NCBI GenBank assembly: GCA_943789365.1
Contig: CALSTV010000001.1
Coordinates: forward strand, 3,061,343 to 3,125,342
Length of the DNA stretch: 64,000 nucleotides
DNA from: an uncultured Flavobacteriaceae bacterium
GTDB taxonomy: Bacteria; Bacteroidota; Bacteroidia; Flavobacteriales; Flavobacteriaceae
Direction of reading: 5' to 3'
Below are positions 9,471 through 19,292 of this stretch, piece by piece (within the stretch, counting starts at the first letter, position 1; each line of letters starts with the position of its first letter). Under the pieces are notes generated by a model, which was not told the DNA's origin, made no database searches, and saw nothing but the letters and a program-made list of their open reading frames with translations. The position numbers and the translations under genes were made by a program.

Positions 9471-10805
9471 ATGTTTTTGAATTTTCAAAAAAAACTGACA
9501 TATTTTGTTGAACAGTGGCCTTTGGTTTCTTTAATTTTTACATCACTATTCGCACATTTAATTTTTGTTTTGGTTTTAGGAGTGCAACCTCATCACCATG
9601 CAGATTCAACAGATTATATTAGGTTAGCAGAACGTCTTTTGTCATTTGATTTTCAGCATTATGAATTTGAGTGGACACCAGGATACCCCCTCTTAATTGG
9701 GCTTTCTGGTATGAATTTTCAGTTGTTGGTTTTTTTTCAGTTTATTTTGAATTTGTCATCTGTACTGCTATTATTTAAGGTTTCAGAATTACTTTTTTCC
9801 AGGGCTGTTTCGTTCTTAATCTCATTAGCACCTGTTTTGATTATCAATTTCTATTTCTACGAACAATCCGTTCTCACAGAAACATTTTCTTTGTTTTTAT
9901 TTATGAGTATTGTCTATTTGTTTTGTGTAAAGGAGCATACTTCGAGAATTATGTTTTATATAGGCCTGCTTTGCAGTTTGTTAATGTTTACAAGAACTAT
10001 GTTTTTGTATTTATCTCCTTTGGTTGCCCTTTGTTACGTGTATGAAAATAGAGCAAACTCTTTAGGTTTTATAGTTAAACGTACAATGCTATTACTGGGG
10101 CCAACTATTATAGCGTTTGTGTTTTGGTGTTCTGTGAACAAACATCATACAGGAAATTTTTCTTTAACACCTTATTTTGGTATCAATTTGGCGCAAACAA
10201 CCGTTGGATTTTTCGATAGATATCAGGGAGATCATATGGAAATCAAAGCAATATATATGAAACATATATTGAATTACGAGACTTTGGAAGACAAACATAT
10301 AAAGAATGCTATTTGGGCCAGTTATGATGAGTTATTGCTAAAAACAGGGATGACATTACCTGAATTGTCAAAAGTATTGGGAAAAATGTCTGTAGAATTG
10401 ATACTTGACAATCCATGGTTGTATCTTAAACAGGTTGGGATATCCTATACAGATTTTTGGAGAAATGATTTGTATTGGCTGAAGCACCTTGACAATGATT
10501 TTTTAAACGCTGGTTTTATTTTGTGGAGGAGAGCGGGTAAAGGGATTCAGCTGGTTTTGAATCTGTTGTTTTTCTTGGCTACTTTTTATTATGGATATCT
10601 CTTGGTTTTTAAAAGAGAAAAAATTGTAAGAACGATTGTTTTTATAATCCTGTCTGTTCAAGCTGCAGCCTTACTTCAGGCTATGGTTATTTATGGAGAT
10701 AATTCTAGATTTTCATTTCCTTTTTACCCTTTTATTACATTAATAGCTGTATATTTCGTACTGGATTTATGTAAATTTCAAAAATTAAAACGCTCGAATA
10801 CCTAG
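9471..10805 (+). CDS. Polytopic membrane glycosyltransferase, GT39/ArnT-like
   Basis: 444 residues with about ten membrane helices. The first periplasmic loop carries the hallmark pair of lipid-phosphate-sugar glycosyltransferases: an acidic motif (HADSTDYIRLAERLL) and, about 25 residues later, 'EWTPGYPLLIGL'. This resembles PMT_2/GT39-like enzymes that move a sugar from a polyprenyl-phosphate donor on the outer face of the inner membrane. Donor and acceptor are unknown. It is shorter than ArnT (about 550) because the C-terminal soluble part is small. The gene begins 29 bp after radC and ends 5 bp before the deacetylase-like gene, so those two form an operon. Confidence 0.7.
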   Translation: MFLNFQKKLTYFVEQWPLVSLIFTSLFAHLIFVLVLGVQPHHHADSTDYIRLAERLLSFDFQHYEFEWTPGYPLLIGLSGMNFQLLVFFQFILNLSSVLLLFKVSELLFSRAVSFLISLAPVLIINFYFYEQSVLTETFSLFLFMSIVYLFCVKEHTSRIMFYIGLLCSLLMFTRTMFLYLSPLVALCYVYENRANSLGFIVKRTMLLLGPTIIAFVFWCSVNKHHTGNFSLTPYFGINLAQTTVGFFDRYQGDHMEIKAIYMKHILNYETLEDKHIKNAIWASYDELLLKTGMTLPELSKVLGKMSVELILDNPWLYLKQVGISYTDFWRNDLYWLKHLDNDFLNAGFILWRRAGKGIQLVLNLLFFLATFYYGYLLVFKREKIVRTIVFIILSVQAAALLQAMVIYGDNSRFSFPFYPFITLIAVYFVLDLCKFQKLKRSNT

Positions 10806-10810
10806 TTGCG

Positions 10811-12124
10811 ATGATGCTAATATATACTCATAAAATAACACCAAGACTTACTTACATTTTTCGTCATATTTTCGTGCGGATATTGAATGTACCAGTAGAT
10901 TTTACTTCTAAGATAGAAGTGTTTGTCGCATACAATGGTTTGAAAATGAATTATTCAAAGGTGCCATTAGGAAACGAATTATTTGTAAGGTCGCATGATT
11001 TGTTATTCGAACAAGGAATTAATGATGTGGATATCACAATATCAAACTGGGAAGCGGATGTACCTTGTTTTTTTAATGCTGGAAAGAAATCGGCAATCCC
11101 TTATGATATTTTTGCGGCAAGTTTTTACTTAATAAGTAGGTATGAAGAGTATTTACCTCATGTTCAAGACCAACATGAGCGCTTTTCGGTTCAAGAGAGT
11201 TTAGCTTTTCAACACAAGTTTTTAAAGAAGCCTGTTATTGATATTTGGAGTTATAAGTTTTTAGAGGTGTTGCAACAAAAATTTCCAAACTATGAGTTTG
11301 TACCTCGTCAATACAATTACATTAGCACTTTCGATGTAAACCAAGCTTTTATATATCGTTCGAGAGGAATCGTTCGAACTATTGGAGGGTTTATCAATGA
11401 TTTTTTTACGCTGCAATGGTCGGCAGTAATAGATAGAATACTTGTTCTTTTTAAGCTCCGAAAAGATCCATATGATACTTATGATAAGATTGTAGAAATT
11501 AAAAAAAGTCATGGTGTTGAGACGGTTTTGTTTTTTTTAATTTCAAGCGTAAGTACCTTCGATAATAATATTTCGATCACTAAGAACAATTTTAGACTGC
11601 TCATAAAATCTATGTCGGATTACGTAAAAATTGGTTTGGGAGCATCCTATTTTACGATGAAAAAAGAAGATCTTTTAAAAAAAGAAACGAAAAAACTCGC
11701 CTCAATAATAAATACCCCAGTTTGTAGGTCGAGACAGCATATGCTTAGAAATCATTTGCCAGAAACTTATCAAAATTTGATAGATTTAGAAATTGACGAA
11801 GAGTATTCCATGGGGTATTCATCTCATTTAGGCTTTAGAGCAGGTACCTGTACTCCGTTTTATTTCTATGATTTAGACTTTGAGATTCAGACTCCTTTAA
11901 AAATTATTCCCTTTGCGGTATCGGATACCGTATTGAATACAGAATTAAAACTTTCTTATAAACAGGCAGTACTGCAAGTCCTAGATATGTGCAATGAGGT
12001 GAAAAAAGTGAATGGAACTTTCTCAACCCTATTTCATAATGAATTATTAAGTGATTATGGTATTTGGAAAGGTTGGAGTGGTTTTTATGAAGACGTGGTT
12101 GAGTTGGCAAAAGAACAGTCCTAA
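10811..12124 (+). CDS. Polysaccharide deacetylase-like protein with N-terminal DUF7033-type domain
   Basis: 437 residues. The layout matches Bacteroidota proteins annotated as polysaccharide deacetylase family: an N-terminal domain of about 130 residues (YDIFAASFYLISRYEEYL is characteristic), then a divergent carbohydrate-esterase-4-like fold starting with 'YISTFDVNQAF', where an Asp stands at the usual first-metal-ligand position. The later segment 'YSSHLGFRAGTCTPF' corresponds to the R-x-P-like catalytic motif region, and 'FSTLFHNELLS' to the last His motif. Canonical HxxxH ligands are not obvious, so activity is uncertain. It starts with two Met codons 5 bp after the glycosyltransferase stop and probably trims a surface glycan. 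Confidence 0.6.
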   Translation: MMLIYTHKITPRLTYIFRHIFVRILNVPVDFTSKIEVFVAYNGLKMNYSKVPLGNELFVRSHDLLFEQGINDVDITISNWEADVPCFFNAGKKSAIPYDIFAASFYLISRYEEYLPHVQDQHERFSVQESLAFQHKFLKKPVIDIWSYKFLEVLQQKFPNYEFVPRQYNYISTFDVNQAFIYRSRGIVRTIGGFINDFFTLQWSAVIDRILVLFKLRKDPYDTYDKIVEIKKSHGVETVLFFLISSVSTFDNNISITKNNFRLLIKSMSDYVKIGLGASYFTMKKEDLLKKETKKLASIINTPVCRSRQHMLRNHLPETYQNLIDLEIDEEYSMGYSSHLGFRAGTCTPFYFYDLDFEIQTPLKIIPFAVSDTVLNTELKLSYKQAVLQVLDMCNEVKKVNGTFSTLFHNELLSDYGIWKGWSGFYEDVVELAKEQS

Positions 12125-12182
12125 TGAAACGTAGTGTCGCTAATTCGTTCGTACGTGCACAATCTTGAAATAACGGTTTGCA

Positions 12183-13130
12183 TTATGTTGTCTTTGTTTC
12201 GATGTTTGTGTTTTTCACGACATACAAAACCCGGTTTTTACTGTTTGTGTTGATGCGGGCAATATATTCTCCAATTATACCTATAGAAATTAATTGAATC
12301 CCGCCAATAAATGACGATGAAATAATTAGCGATGTCCACCCGGTAACTGTCTTTTTTAGGAAAAAATGACTGAATAAGGAAAAGAGGATGACCAGAAATG
12401 AGATAAAAGAAATAAAGAATCCCATGCGACTGACAAACAATAAAGGTTTGTCTGAAAAACTAGTAATTGCATCTAAGGCAAGGCGAATCATTTTGCTGTA
12501 GGAATAACCAGAAGTACCCGATTTTCTAGGGTCTCGATCAAAGCCCACGGCACTTTGAGAAAAACCCAACCAAGCGATCTGACCTCTTAAAAATTTGTTT
12601 TGTTCAGACATTTCATTTAAGGCAATCACTACTTTTTTATCGATCAATCTAAAATCACCGGAATCCAACGGAATGGAAAAAGAAGTCAACCTTTCTAAGA
12701 CTCTGTAAAAAAGTTTGGCGCTTAATTTTTTTAGATAAGACTCACCTTTTCTTTCATTACGCTTTGCATAGACAACATCAAATCCTTCTTTATAACGTTC
12801 GTATAGCTTTGAAATGAGTTCAGGTGGATCTTGCAAATCACCATCCATAATTACGGTACATTTTGCATGTGATTTTTCTAATCCTGCAGAAACCGCTATT
12901 TGATGTCCAAAATTTCTATTAAAGTTTATGTAAAAAACCTTGGGGTCTAATTTCGAAATTTGTAAAATTTTCTGTTCAGCCCCATCATCGCTGCCGTCAT
13001 TGACAAAAATAACTTCATAGTGACTACTTATCTCATTGATTGTTTTCGTAAGTCGTTCGTAGAGTTCATTTATATTTGATTCCTCATTATATATAGGAAT
13101 GACTACAGATATGTCTTTTAGATTTTTCAT
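12183..13130 (-). CDS. GT2 polyprenyl-phosphate glycosyltransferase (DPM1/GtrB-like)
   Basis: 315 residues from the ATG at 13130. An in-frame TTG 15 bp upstream is a less likely start. The N-terminal GT-A domain has the family motifs: SVVIPIYNEESNI, the nucleotide-binding VNDGSDDG, and the metal-binding 'MDGDLQDPPELI'. Two C-terminal membrane hairpin helices (about residues 230-290) match the GtrB/ArnC type, which transfers a sugar from a nucleotide donor to undecaprenyl phosphate on the cytosolic side. It lies 36 bp after the large membrane protein gene (13167-14930) and probably provides the lipid-linked sugar that such membrane transferases use. Confidence 0.88.
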   Translation of the reverse strand: MKNLKDISVVIPIYNEESNINELYERLTKTINEISSHYEVIFVNDGSDDGAEQKILQISKLDPKVFYINFNRNFGHQIAVSAGLEKSHAKCTVIMDGDLQDPPELISKLYERYKEGFDVVYAKRNERKGESYLKKLSAKLFYRVLERLTSFSIPLDSGDFRLIDKKVVIALNEMSEQNKFLRGQIAWLGFSQSAVGFDRDPRKSGTSGYSYSKMIRLALDAITSFSDKPLLFVSRMGFFISFISFLVILFSLFSHFFLKKTVTGWTSLIISSSFIGGIQLISIGIIGEYIARINTNSKNRVLYVVKNTNIETKTT

Positions 13131-13166
13131 AATATGATTTTCCAATTCAAGTACAAGATACTTATT

Positions 13167-14930
13167 TTAGTGATGTCGTTTAGCAGTTTTATAAATATTG
13201 AAATAGGCATTACTCCAAGCAAGGTAATAGTCGTTTCTGTCTAAGAAATTAAAGAGCATTTCGGTTTTAGCACTGTCTATATTGTAAGTATTGTCGGGGT
13301 CGGTTGTTAAATAATCAGGTGTTGGATTTGAAAAATAAAATGTCGTTTCGAATTTCTGAGCCACGACCACCGGATAGCTGTTAATTTTTTTTTCTGCTTG
13401 CTGTAGTTTCTTTTTAAATGAAATGCTGTCATAGATCCAAACCCATGGATTATACATATATGGTCTTGTTTCTGTTAAGAAATGCAACATAGGTGTTTTG
13501 TCGAAAACGAGCAGATAATCATTTGGTTGAACATGTTTGTTTAGTTCGAATAGAACATTGTTAATAATGGTGGCACGGCGCTGTTTTGTATAAACCCCCT
13601 TGGCGAGTTTAGATTCTATCGCATATGTTTTTTCTAACCGACTTCCCGGGTCAAAATAGGAAGCATTTGAAATTTGATAAGCCTTGGTAGCTAGAAATGC
13701 AGTACAGAAAATTAGTGTCAATATTTTAAAAGAATCTTTTTTTATTGTAATAGCTTTATGTGTCGATAAAGAATTTACGGAAAACGAAACATCCCCTAAA
13801 TTGTAGAGCCAGAAACCGTAAAAGGGCAGTGAAAGCCATAGGCACATATAACCGCTACTCGAAACACCTCCGCCGCTACCGATGGGTAGCACTATGAGTA
13901 CTAGTAAGCCGATAAAGGCCAATGTTCTTGTGAGTTCATTGTACTTGCTATGGAAAAGAGTAACCAAAGAACCTATTAGTCCAATGGCATAAATAAAATG
14001 AATTTTAGGTTTTTTAAAGAAGTGGACAAAAATTAAAAAGCATAAAATGCATAAGGCTATTTTAAGGTAGTTGTTTTTCGACAGGTAATTATAAAAGACT
14101 ACAAATAAAGAACTTAAAATACAGAGAAAAATACCTTGTTGCAGTATAGTTTTTACATCATAAAAATAAATATAAAGTAGGGAAAATACATTATGAGAGC
14201 TCCCTTCTGTACTTCCCAGATCAAAAAGAGAAAGCAAAGCACTCTTTAAAATGTCGAGATGATTCAAAGTCAATAATAGCATTAAAATAAATCCGAAGCC
14301 CAAAATGGCGCCTAGTACATAAATCAAAACAGGTTTGAACGAGCTTTTAAAGGAATGAGACTTTATGAAATGGTAAAATACAATGGAAAGCACTAATGCA
14401 AATAACGTAATATTTGTGATACGTGAAAATACATTAATACTGGTTATTGCACCGAAAAGCAATATAAAATACAGGTTTTTAGTTTTGAGGTATTTGGTAA
14501 AAAAATAAATACTTGTAAGTAGTAATACCTCTGTTAAATAGTTGTGGTAATAGGTTAGGAAGCCAAAATTATTAATAAATAAAAGCATTAGACAAGCACA
14601 GATTGCGAGACGCTTTGGTATTGCATTTTTTAGGATTTGGTAGGCAATAAAAAACTTTAAAGTATTGATGATGACCGTAAAAAACCGAAACCATAAAACA
14701 CCGCCTTTAGGAAAGAGTTCATACCATATACCCCCAACGACTCCAGACAAATAGTAAACAAAATTATATTCAACGGAAGATGGTGCGTGAAATATCTGCT
14801 GATAAAAAGTAAGGACAAAACCGTCGTCGCATACATCAAATCCTTGAATGCCTACTACCAATTGAATAAAAATGATGGCAATTAGAACAAGGCTAAAGTC
14901 GTTTTTTTTAGAGGAATTTAAATCAATCAT
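13167..14930 (-). CDS. Large polytopic membrane protein, probable glycosyltransferase
   Basis: 587 residues with about eleven to thirteen hydrophobic helices in the first 410 residues and a soluble C-terminal domain of about 170 residues. The first external loop has an acidic 'DVCDDGFVLTFYQQIF' motif, at the place where GT-C enzymes carry their catalytic Asp. The overall size resembles GT39/GT83-like mannosyl- or aminoarabinosyltransferases, but no family could be assigned. It is upstream of and co-oriented with a GtrB-like GT2 gene. This pairing suggests that the GT2 makes the lipid-phosphate sugar and this protein transfers it. It has its own -7 element at 14952-14959. Confidence 0.6.
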   Translation of the reverse strand: MIDLNSSKKNDFSLVLIAIIFIQLVVGIQGFDVCDDGFVLTFYQQIFHAPSSVEYNFVYYLSGVVGGIWYELFPKGGVLWFRFFTVIINTLKFFIAYQILKNAIPKRLAICACLMLLFINNFGFLTYYHNYLTEVLLLTSIYFFTKYLKTKNLYFILLFGAITSINVFSRITNITLFALVLSIVFYHFIKSHSFKSSFKPVLIYVLGAILGFGFILMLLLTLNHLDILKSALLSLFDLGSTEGSSHNVFSLLYIYFYDVKTILQQGIFLCILSSLFVVFYNYLSKNNYLKIALCILCFLIFVHFFKKPKIHFIYAIGLIGSLVTLFHSKYNELTRTLAFIGLLVLIVLPIGSGGGVSSSGYMCLWLSLPFYGFWLYNLGDVSFSVNSLSTHKAITIKKDSFKILTLIFCTAFLATKAYQISNASYFDPGSRLEKTYAIESKLAKGVYTKQRRATIINNVLFELNKHVQPNDYLLVFDKTPMLHFLTETRPYMYNPWVWIYDSISFKKKLQQAEKKINSYPVVVAQKFETTFYFSNPTPDYLTTDPDNTYNIDSAKTEMLFNFLDRNDYYLAWSNAYFNIYKTAKRHH

Positions 14931-14951
14931 TAGGGTCTTTGGTTAGTGAAT

Positions 14952-14959
14952 CAAATATA
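14952..14959 (-). promoter_or_regulatory. Candidate -7 element (TATATTTG) for the membrane glycosyltransferase gene
   Basis: Consensus match 21 bp upstream of the start at 14930. It is divergent from the promoter at 14991-14998. Confidence 0.45.
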
Positions 14960-14990
14960 TGAATTTATAGGTTAATAAAGTTTAATACCT

Positions 14991-14998
14991 TAGTTTTG
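14991..14998 (+). promoter_or_regulatory. Candidate -7 element (TAGTTTTG) for the methyltransferase gene
   Basis: This consensus element overlaps the GTG at 14998. If it is used, transcription starts near 15004 and the GTG cannot be the start codon, which supports the ATG at 15019. Confidence 0.4.
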
Positions 14999-15018
14999 TG
15001 ATTGTAAATTATAGAAGC

Positions 15019-15630
15019 ATGGTAAAATACTTGGATCCTAGATCGATACTTAATTTTTCTTTTTTATATACTAGTTATCAATATATAGTTGGAGGGATTC
15101 GCGCCAGAAGATTGTTTGTTGAAAATGACGTCAATGTTAAGACTGGAGATCGTGTTTTGGATATCGGTTGTGGACCGGGAGATATATTAAAATTTTTGCC
15201 GGAAGTAGAATATGTCGGGATTGATGTCGATGCAAACTATATAGATACTGCAAAAAAGAAGTACCCCCAACATACTTTTTATTGTACAGGAGTCGAAGCT
15301 TTCGATACAGAAACTCTTGGATTGTTTGATGTCGTAGTGTCTTCTGGAGTTGTGCATCATTTGGATGATAAACAAGCATTTGATCTCTTTTCGATAGCGA
15401 AAAAAGCATTGAAAGAATCAGGGAAACTTATCACCTTTGATGGCTGTTATATAGAGCAGCAAAACTCGATTTCCAGAAAATTCTTAGAAATGGATAGAGG
15501 TAAATTTGTGCGGAACGAAAAAGAATACAAACAATTGGCACAAAAGCATTTTGACTCGGTTTCAACTAAAATAGATGAAACGTATTTCCATATTCCATAC
15601 ACCAGTATTATAATGACCTGCAACAATTAA
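15019..15630 (+). CDS. Class I SAM-dependent methyltransferase
   Basis: 203 residues from the ATG at 15019. A GTG at 14998 would add 7 residues but overlaps a likely -7 promoter element. The Rossmann methyltransferase motifs are clear: motif I 'VLDIGCGPGDILKFL' for SAM binding, 'YVGIDVD' as motif II with an acidic ribose contact, and 'DVVVSSGVVHHLDD' as motif IV/post-I. It is cytosolic. The substrate is unknown, and a sugar, lipid or glycan-assembly intermediate is likely from its neighbours. The C-terminus of about 50 residues is not conserved with a family I can name. It is followed by a 68-bp gap and a GT4-like gene on the same strand. Confidence 0.85.
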   Translation: MVKYLDPRSILNFSFLYTSYQYIVGGIRARRLFVENDVNVKTGDRVLDIGCGPGDILKFLPEVEYVGIDVDANYIDTAKKKYPQHTFYCTGVEAFDTETLGLFDVVVSSGVVHHLDDKQAFDLFSIAKKALKESGKLITFDGCYIEQQNSISRKFLEMDRGKFVRNEKEYKQLAQKHFDSVSTKIDETYFHIPYTSIIMTCNN

Positions 15631-15698
15631 ATCATTGCTGTTATCAAGTGTAATAGGATTGGTTTTAACAAAATGTACGAATTCTGAATAAGAGCATT

Positions 15699-16853
15699 AT
15701 GCGCATACTATTAATAGGAGAATATAGCCGTTTACACAACTCTTTAAAAGAAGGGTTAGAACAACTAGGGCATACGGTTTTGCTTATTGGTACGGGAGAC
15801 GGTTTTAAAAAGTTTCCTGTTGATATAGACATTCAATCGCGTTTATTCGAAAAGTGGCTTTTGAGGAAGGGCAGGGTACTATTGTATAGATTGTTTGGTA
15901 TCGATTTATGTAGTATCGAAAGAGGACTGCGTTTCTATTGGGCTGAGCGCAATTTAGAAAGCTTTGATGTTGTCCAGTTGATTAATGAAAACGCCATTCA
16001 AGCAAGTAATTATTTTGAAATATTTCTTGTGAAAAGACTTCGAAGAAAACATAAAAAACTATTTCTACTTTCTTGCGGAACAGATTTTATAAGCGTTTCA
16101 TACGCCTATCAAAAGAAATTAAAATATTCAATGTTTACCCCGTATTTTGAAGGCTTAGTTAAAAATGAACTTCGCTATACCTATATTTTGAAGAAGATAA
16201 ACCGCTCTAACAAAAGGTTGCATTCGTTTTTATTTCAACAGATAGATGGTGTTATTGCTTCAGATTTAGATTATCATATTCCCTTGAAAGGAAATAAGAA
16301 GTACAAAGGACTCATTCCTAATCCTGTAAATATAAGTCGATTCGACTTTGAAGCCCACGATGTATCGAATAAAATTATAATATTTCATGGGATTAATTCG
16401 GCTAATTATTTTTCAAAAGGGAATTATATTTTCGAAAAAGCCTTAAAAATCATTGAAGAAAAACATGGAGATCGGGTAGCAGTTATTACCACTAGAGATA
16501 TGCCTTATACCGATTATATCGAGGCTTATGCACAATGTGATATCTTAATGGATCAAGTATTTAGTTATGATCAAGGCTACAACGCATTGGAAAGTATGGC
16601 CAGGGGCAAAGTAGTTTTCACGGGAGCAGAACAAGAGTTTTTAGATTTTTATCACTTAAACAAAAATCAGGTTTGTATCAATGCTTTGCCAGATATTGAT
16701 AGTATTGTACAAGAGCTAGAACTGTTGATTCTTGAGCCAACTAAAATACTTGACATCGGAAAAGCGGCTAGGAATTTTGTTATAGAAAACCACCAGTATG
16801 TCGACATAGCTAAAAGGTACATAAACGTTTGGCAATTCGTAGACAGCCAATAG
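15699..16853 (+). CDS. GT4-like glycosyltransferase
   Basis: 384 residues, the normal size for a GT-B enzyme. The N-terminus 'MRILLIGEYSRLHNSLKEGL' is the usual first strand plus glycine loop. The C-terminal half contains 'IIIFHGINSANYFSKGNYIF' and a donor-site region in which 'DILMDQVFSYDQGYNALESM' is followed by 'ARGKVVFTG', the E-x7-E-like segment of GT4 enzymes. No membrane helices are seen, so it acts in the cytosol or at the inner face of the membrane on a growing oligosaccharide. It ends 19 bp from the convergent gene at 16873 without an obvious terminator. Confidence 0.75.
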   Translation: MRILLIGEYSRLHNSLKEGLEQLGHTVLLIGTGDGFKKFPVDIDIQSRLFEKWLLRKGRVLLYRLFGIDLCSIERGLRFYWAERNLESFDVVQLINENAIQASNYFEIFLVKRLRRKHKKLFLLSCGTDFISVSYAYQKKLKYSMFTPYFEGLVKNELRYTYILKKINRSNKRLHSFLFQQIDGVIASDLDYHIPLKGNKKYKGLIPNPVNISRFDFEAHDVSNKIIIFHGINSANYFSKGNYIFEKALKIIEEKHGDRVAVITTRDMPYTDYIEAYAQCDILMDQVFSYDQGYNALESMARGKVVFTGAEQEFLDFYHLNKNQVCINALPDIDSIVQELELLILEPTKILDIGKAARNFVIENHQYVDIAKRYINVWQFVDSQ

Positions 16854-16872
16854 TATCACAAAGTTTTTTTTA

Positions 16873-18153
16873 TTAAGGATTCTTTTGAAAATTTGAATTG
16901 TCTTTTAATAGTCCATTGCGACAGGCAAAATACACATAACCCGCAATAAGAAGATGTTCGACGAATACGAAATAGGTAACTATATGTTTGCCGTGATATG
17001 ACAACAGATTAATGGCGTTCTGCTGCGAGGCTTGAAATATAGGAAAGTGATCGATTGGATTCTCCATATCAATATGTGGAATTGCCCAAAATACTCTAAA
17101 AATAAGCACCGTGGTAATGGATATTGGAATCCATATTATTTTACTGTTTTCAATGGCTAAACACTTTTCCAGTGCCAGTCCTATGGGAATCAAAGTTAAT
17201 GGAGTAAACCACATAAAAAAACGTTCGGTATCGCCACCGGTAAACCAACAAATGGCAAGTCCAACAACCGTTAAAACAATATGCTCATGATGCTCGGAGA
17301 AGTAACGCTTCGTGGTTTTCCAAAAAATAAATATCAAAATAACTGCCGGGCCAAACGAATTGAACATTCCATTTATATACTCAAAAATTGATTTGTCATT
17401 TATCCAGCCGATCAAGGCATAAACAAAACTAAAATAAGGATCGGAAGGCGTTCCAATTTTGTGTGTGGCCACAATCGCAAGAAGCCCCAAAACCAAGGAG
17501 CAAAGAAACCAAAGAGCCCCTTTGATTAATTTTCGAAAATCGATAAAAAAAAGTTTGTTCTTGTCAAATGGCCGTTCCTTGAACAGCAATCCCAGGCTAA
17601 ACACAATTAAAAACTCTCTAAAGAAAACTCCAATAAAAACCAAGCAACAAAATATCAGTGCGTGCAGTTGCTTTTTGCTTTTTATAAAATTGTTTAATTG
17701 AATTAAAAGCAATAGGACAAAGACAAAGGCCATAGGATCACAGGTCGATGGTGAGTATTGGATTTGTCGCAAATAAAAGCTCCAATGCGTCATCAAAATG
17801 AGAGTTAGAATCAGGGCAGTACGTTTCTTTTTTAAAAATAAGGAAAGCCAATAAAAGAGCAATAAACAGCCAGCCAAAGTTGCGATTGCATTTACAATTT
17901 GAAAATTAGTAAGAATATCAAAAGGCAATTGTGAAGCTAGAAAAGGAGTTCCGAGTCGATATACAAACGGAGCCCTGGTCGAAACAGGAAGATCATCATG
18001 AAGCTGGGAGGCAATTGCATAATAGGTTTTTCCATCATAACCCTGACCGCCAGCCATTGCAATTCTGTGCTGAAAATTCGCATTGAGCCAAAGCCCCAAA
18101 CAAAATACAATTGTAACTACCCAATACGGTTGTTTCTCTAAAATTCGCTCCAT
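16873..18153 (-). CDS. Polytopic membrane protein of the glycan region
   Basis: 426 residues with about ten to eleven hydrophobic helices. After the first helix comes 'GGQGYDGKTYYAIASQL'. A YDGxxYY motif in the first external loop is common in uncharacterised bacterial membrane proteins near glycan genes and resembles the acidic loop of GT-C glycosyltransferases. A basic loop (about 185-200) and 'GGDTERFFMWFTPL' (about 305-320) are also present. The substrate is unknown. It is a single minus-strand gene between plus-strand glycan genes, with a good -7 element upstream. Confidence 0.6.
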   Translation of the reverse strand: MERILEKQPYWVVTIVFCLGLWLNANFQHRIAMAGGQGYDGKTYYAIASQLHDDLPVSTRAPFVYRLGTPFLASQLPFDILTNFQIVNAIATLAGCLLLFYWLSLFLKKKRTALILTLILMTHWSFYLRQIQYSPSTCDPMAFVFVLLLLIQLNNFIKSKKQLHALIFCCLVFIGVFFREFLIVFSLGLLFKERPFDKNKLFFIDFRKLIKGALWFLCSLVLGLLAIVATHKIGTPSDPYFSFVYALIGWINDKSIFEYINGMFNSFGPAVILIFIFWKTTKRYFSEHHEHIVLTVVGLAICWFTGGDTERFFMWFTPLTLIPIGLALEKCLAIENSKIIWIPISITTVLIFRVFWAIPHIDMENPIDHFPIFQASQQNAINLLSYHGKHIVTYFVFVEHLLIAGYVYFACRNGLLKDNSNFQKNP

Positions 18154-18181
18154 AAAATATAACTGCTGTGATTTGTAGAAT

Positions 18182-18189
18182 CAAAGATA
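18182..18189 (-). promoter_or_regulatory. Candidate -7 element (TATCTTTG)
   Basis: Matches TAnnTTTG 28 bp upstream of the start at 18153. Confidence 0.4.
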
Positions 18190-18320
18190 TCATTTTTAAA
18201 AATACAGGACTTCTAAGAATCGGATAAAAAATCAATTCACGGACTCTGATCTGAAAAGAACAATATTTCATAGCTTTTTATACTTAAAATGTTATTTTTA
18301 CAAGACTTAAATCGCCATCA

Positions 18321-19292
18321 TTGATAGAAATAAAAAAATACAACATAGAAGACAAGTCTGTTTGGGATGCCTTCATTCCGAATTCAAAGAATGCAACCTT
18401 TTTATTTTATCGCGATTTTATAGAATATCACAAGGATCGGTTTGAAGATTATTCTCTATTGTTCTATAGCAAAGGAAAACTAGTAGGGCTGCTTCCTGCA
18501 AATAGAAGCGCTACGCATGTATACACGCATCAGGGCTTAACCTATGGAGGCTTATTGGTTTTTGCCACGCTCAAAATGAATATGTATTTAGATATGTATA
18601 AGACGCTGATGGAATATTTGTTAGCCGAAGGGGTTACTGGTTTCTTTGTAAAACCAACACCGAGTATCTATGAGCAATGTCCAAGCGGAGAATTTGATTA
18701 CCTCCAATTTTTGATGCAGGCGAAGTTGGTGAAAAGGGATGTAGCATCTGTTATTGAGCTTTCTAACAAAATTCCGTTGTCAAAACTTCGTAAGAGAGGG
18801 ATTCAAAAAGCCGAAAAGCATCATTTAGTTGTAAAAGAAGTGTCTGATTTTACATCGTTTTGGAAACAGATTTTGACACCCAACTTACAAAAAACTCATG
18901 GTGTATCGCCAGTTCATTCTCTGAATGAGATCCATTTACTAAAGTCAAAATTCCCCAAAAACATTAGGCAGTTTAATGTCTGTTTAGGGAGTGATGTCAT
19001 TGGTGGAACAACTATTTTTGAAACTGAAACGGTAGCACATGCGCAATACATTTCTATGTCGAAAGACTACGATAAGTTTGGAGGCTTAGATTTCCTTTTT
19101 CATCATTTAATCACTAGCGTCTTCTCTGAAAAAAAATATTTTGACTTTGGTATTTCTAACGAGCAGCGCGGTTTAAAAATAAACGAAGGTCTGTTGGCAT
19201 GGAAAGAAGGGTTTGGGGCGCGAACAAAAACCTATTCGATGTACGAAATTAATCCTGCGAACGTTCACCTTTTATCAAATGTATTGATATGA
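18321..19292 (+). CDS. FemAB/GNAT-like acyltransferase of the aminosugar block
   Basis: 323 residues. The start is a TTG at 18321: an in-frame stop (18285-18287) lies upstream, no ATG occurs before the conserved N-terminus ([19 protein letters not shown]), and starting later would cut into it. The fold is a double GNAT of FemAB type: '[12 protein letters not shown]' in the first half and '[20 protein letters not shown]', then '[19 protein letters not shown]', in the second. Such proteins N-acylate sugars or transfer amino acids. It overlaps the DegT aminotransferase by 4 bp (ATGA) and precedes a Wzx flippase. Acylation of the amino group made by that aminotransferase is therefore the likely role, in analogy to E. 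coli wecD-wecE-wzxE. Confidence 0.7.
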   Translation: MIEIKKYNIEDKSVWDAFIPNSKNATFLFYRDFIEYHKDRFEDYSLLFYSKGKLVGLLPANRSATHVYTHQGLTYGGLLVFATLKMNMYLDMYKTLMEYLLAEGVTGFFVKPTPSIYEQCPSGEFDYLQFLMQAKLVKRDVASVIELSNKIPLSKLRKRGIQKAEKHHLVVKEVSDFTSFWKQILTPNLQKTHGVSPVHSLNEIHLLKSKFPKNIRQFNVCLGSDVIGGTTIFETETVAHAQYISMSKDYDKFGGLDFLFHHLITSVFSEKKYFDFGISNEQRGLKINEGLLAWKEGFGARTKTYSMYEINPANVHLLSNVLI

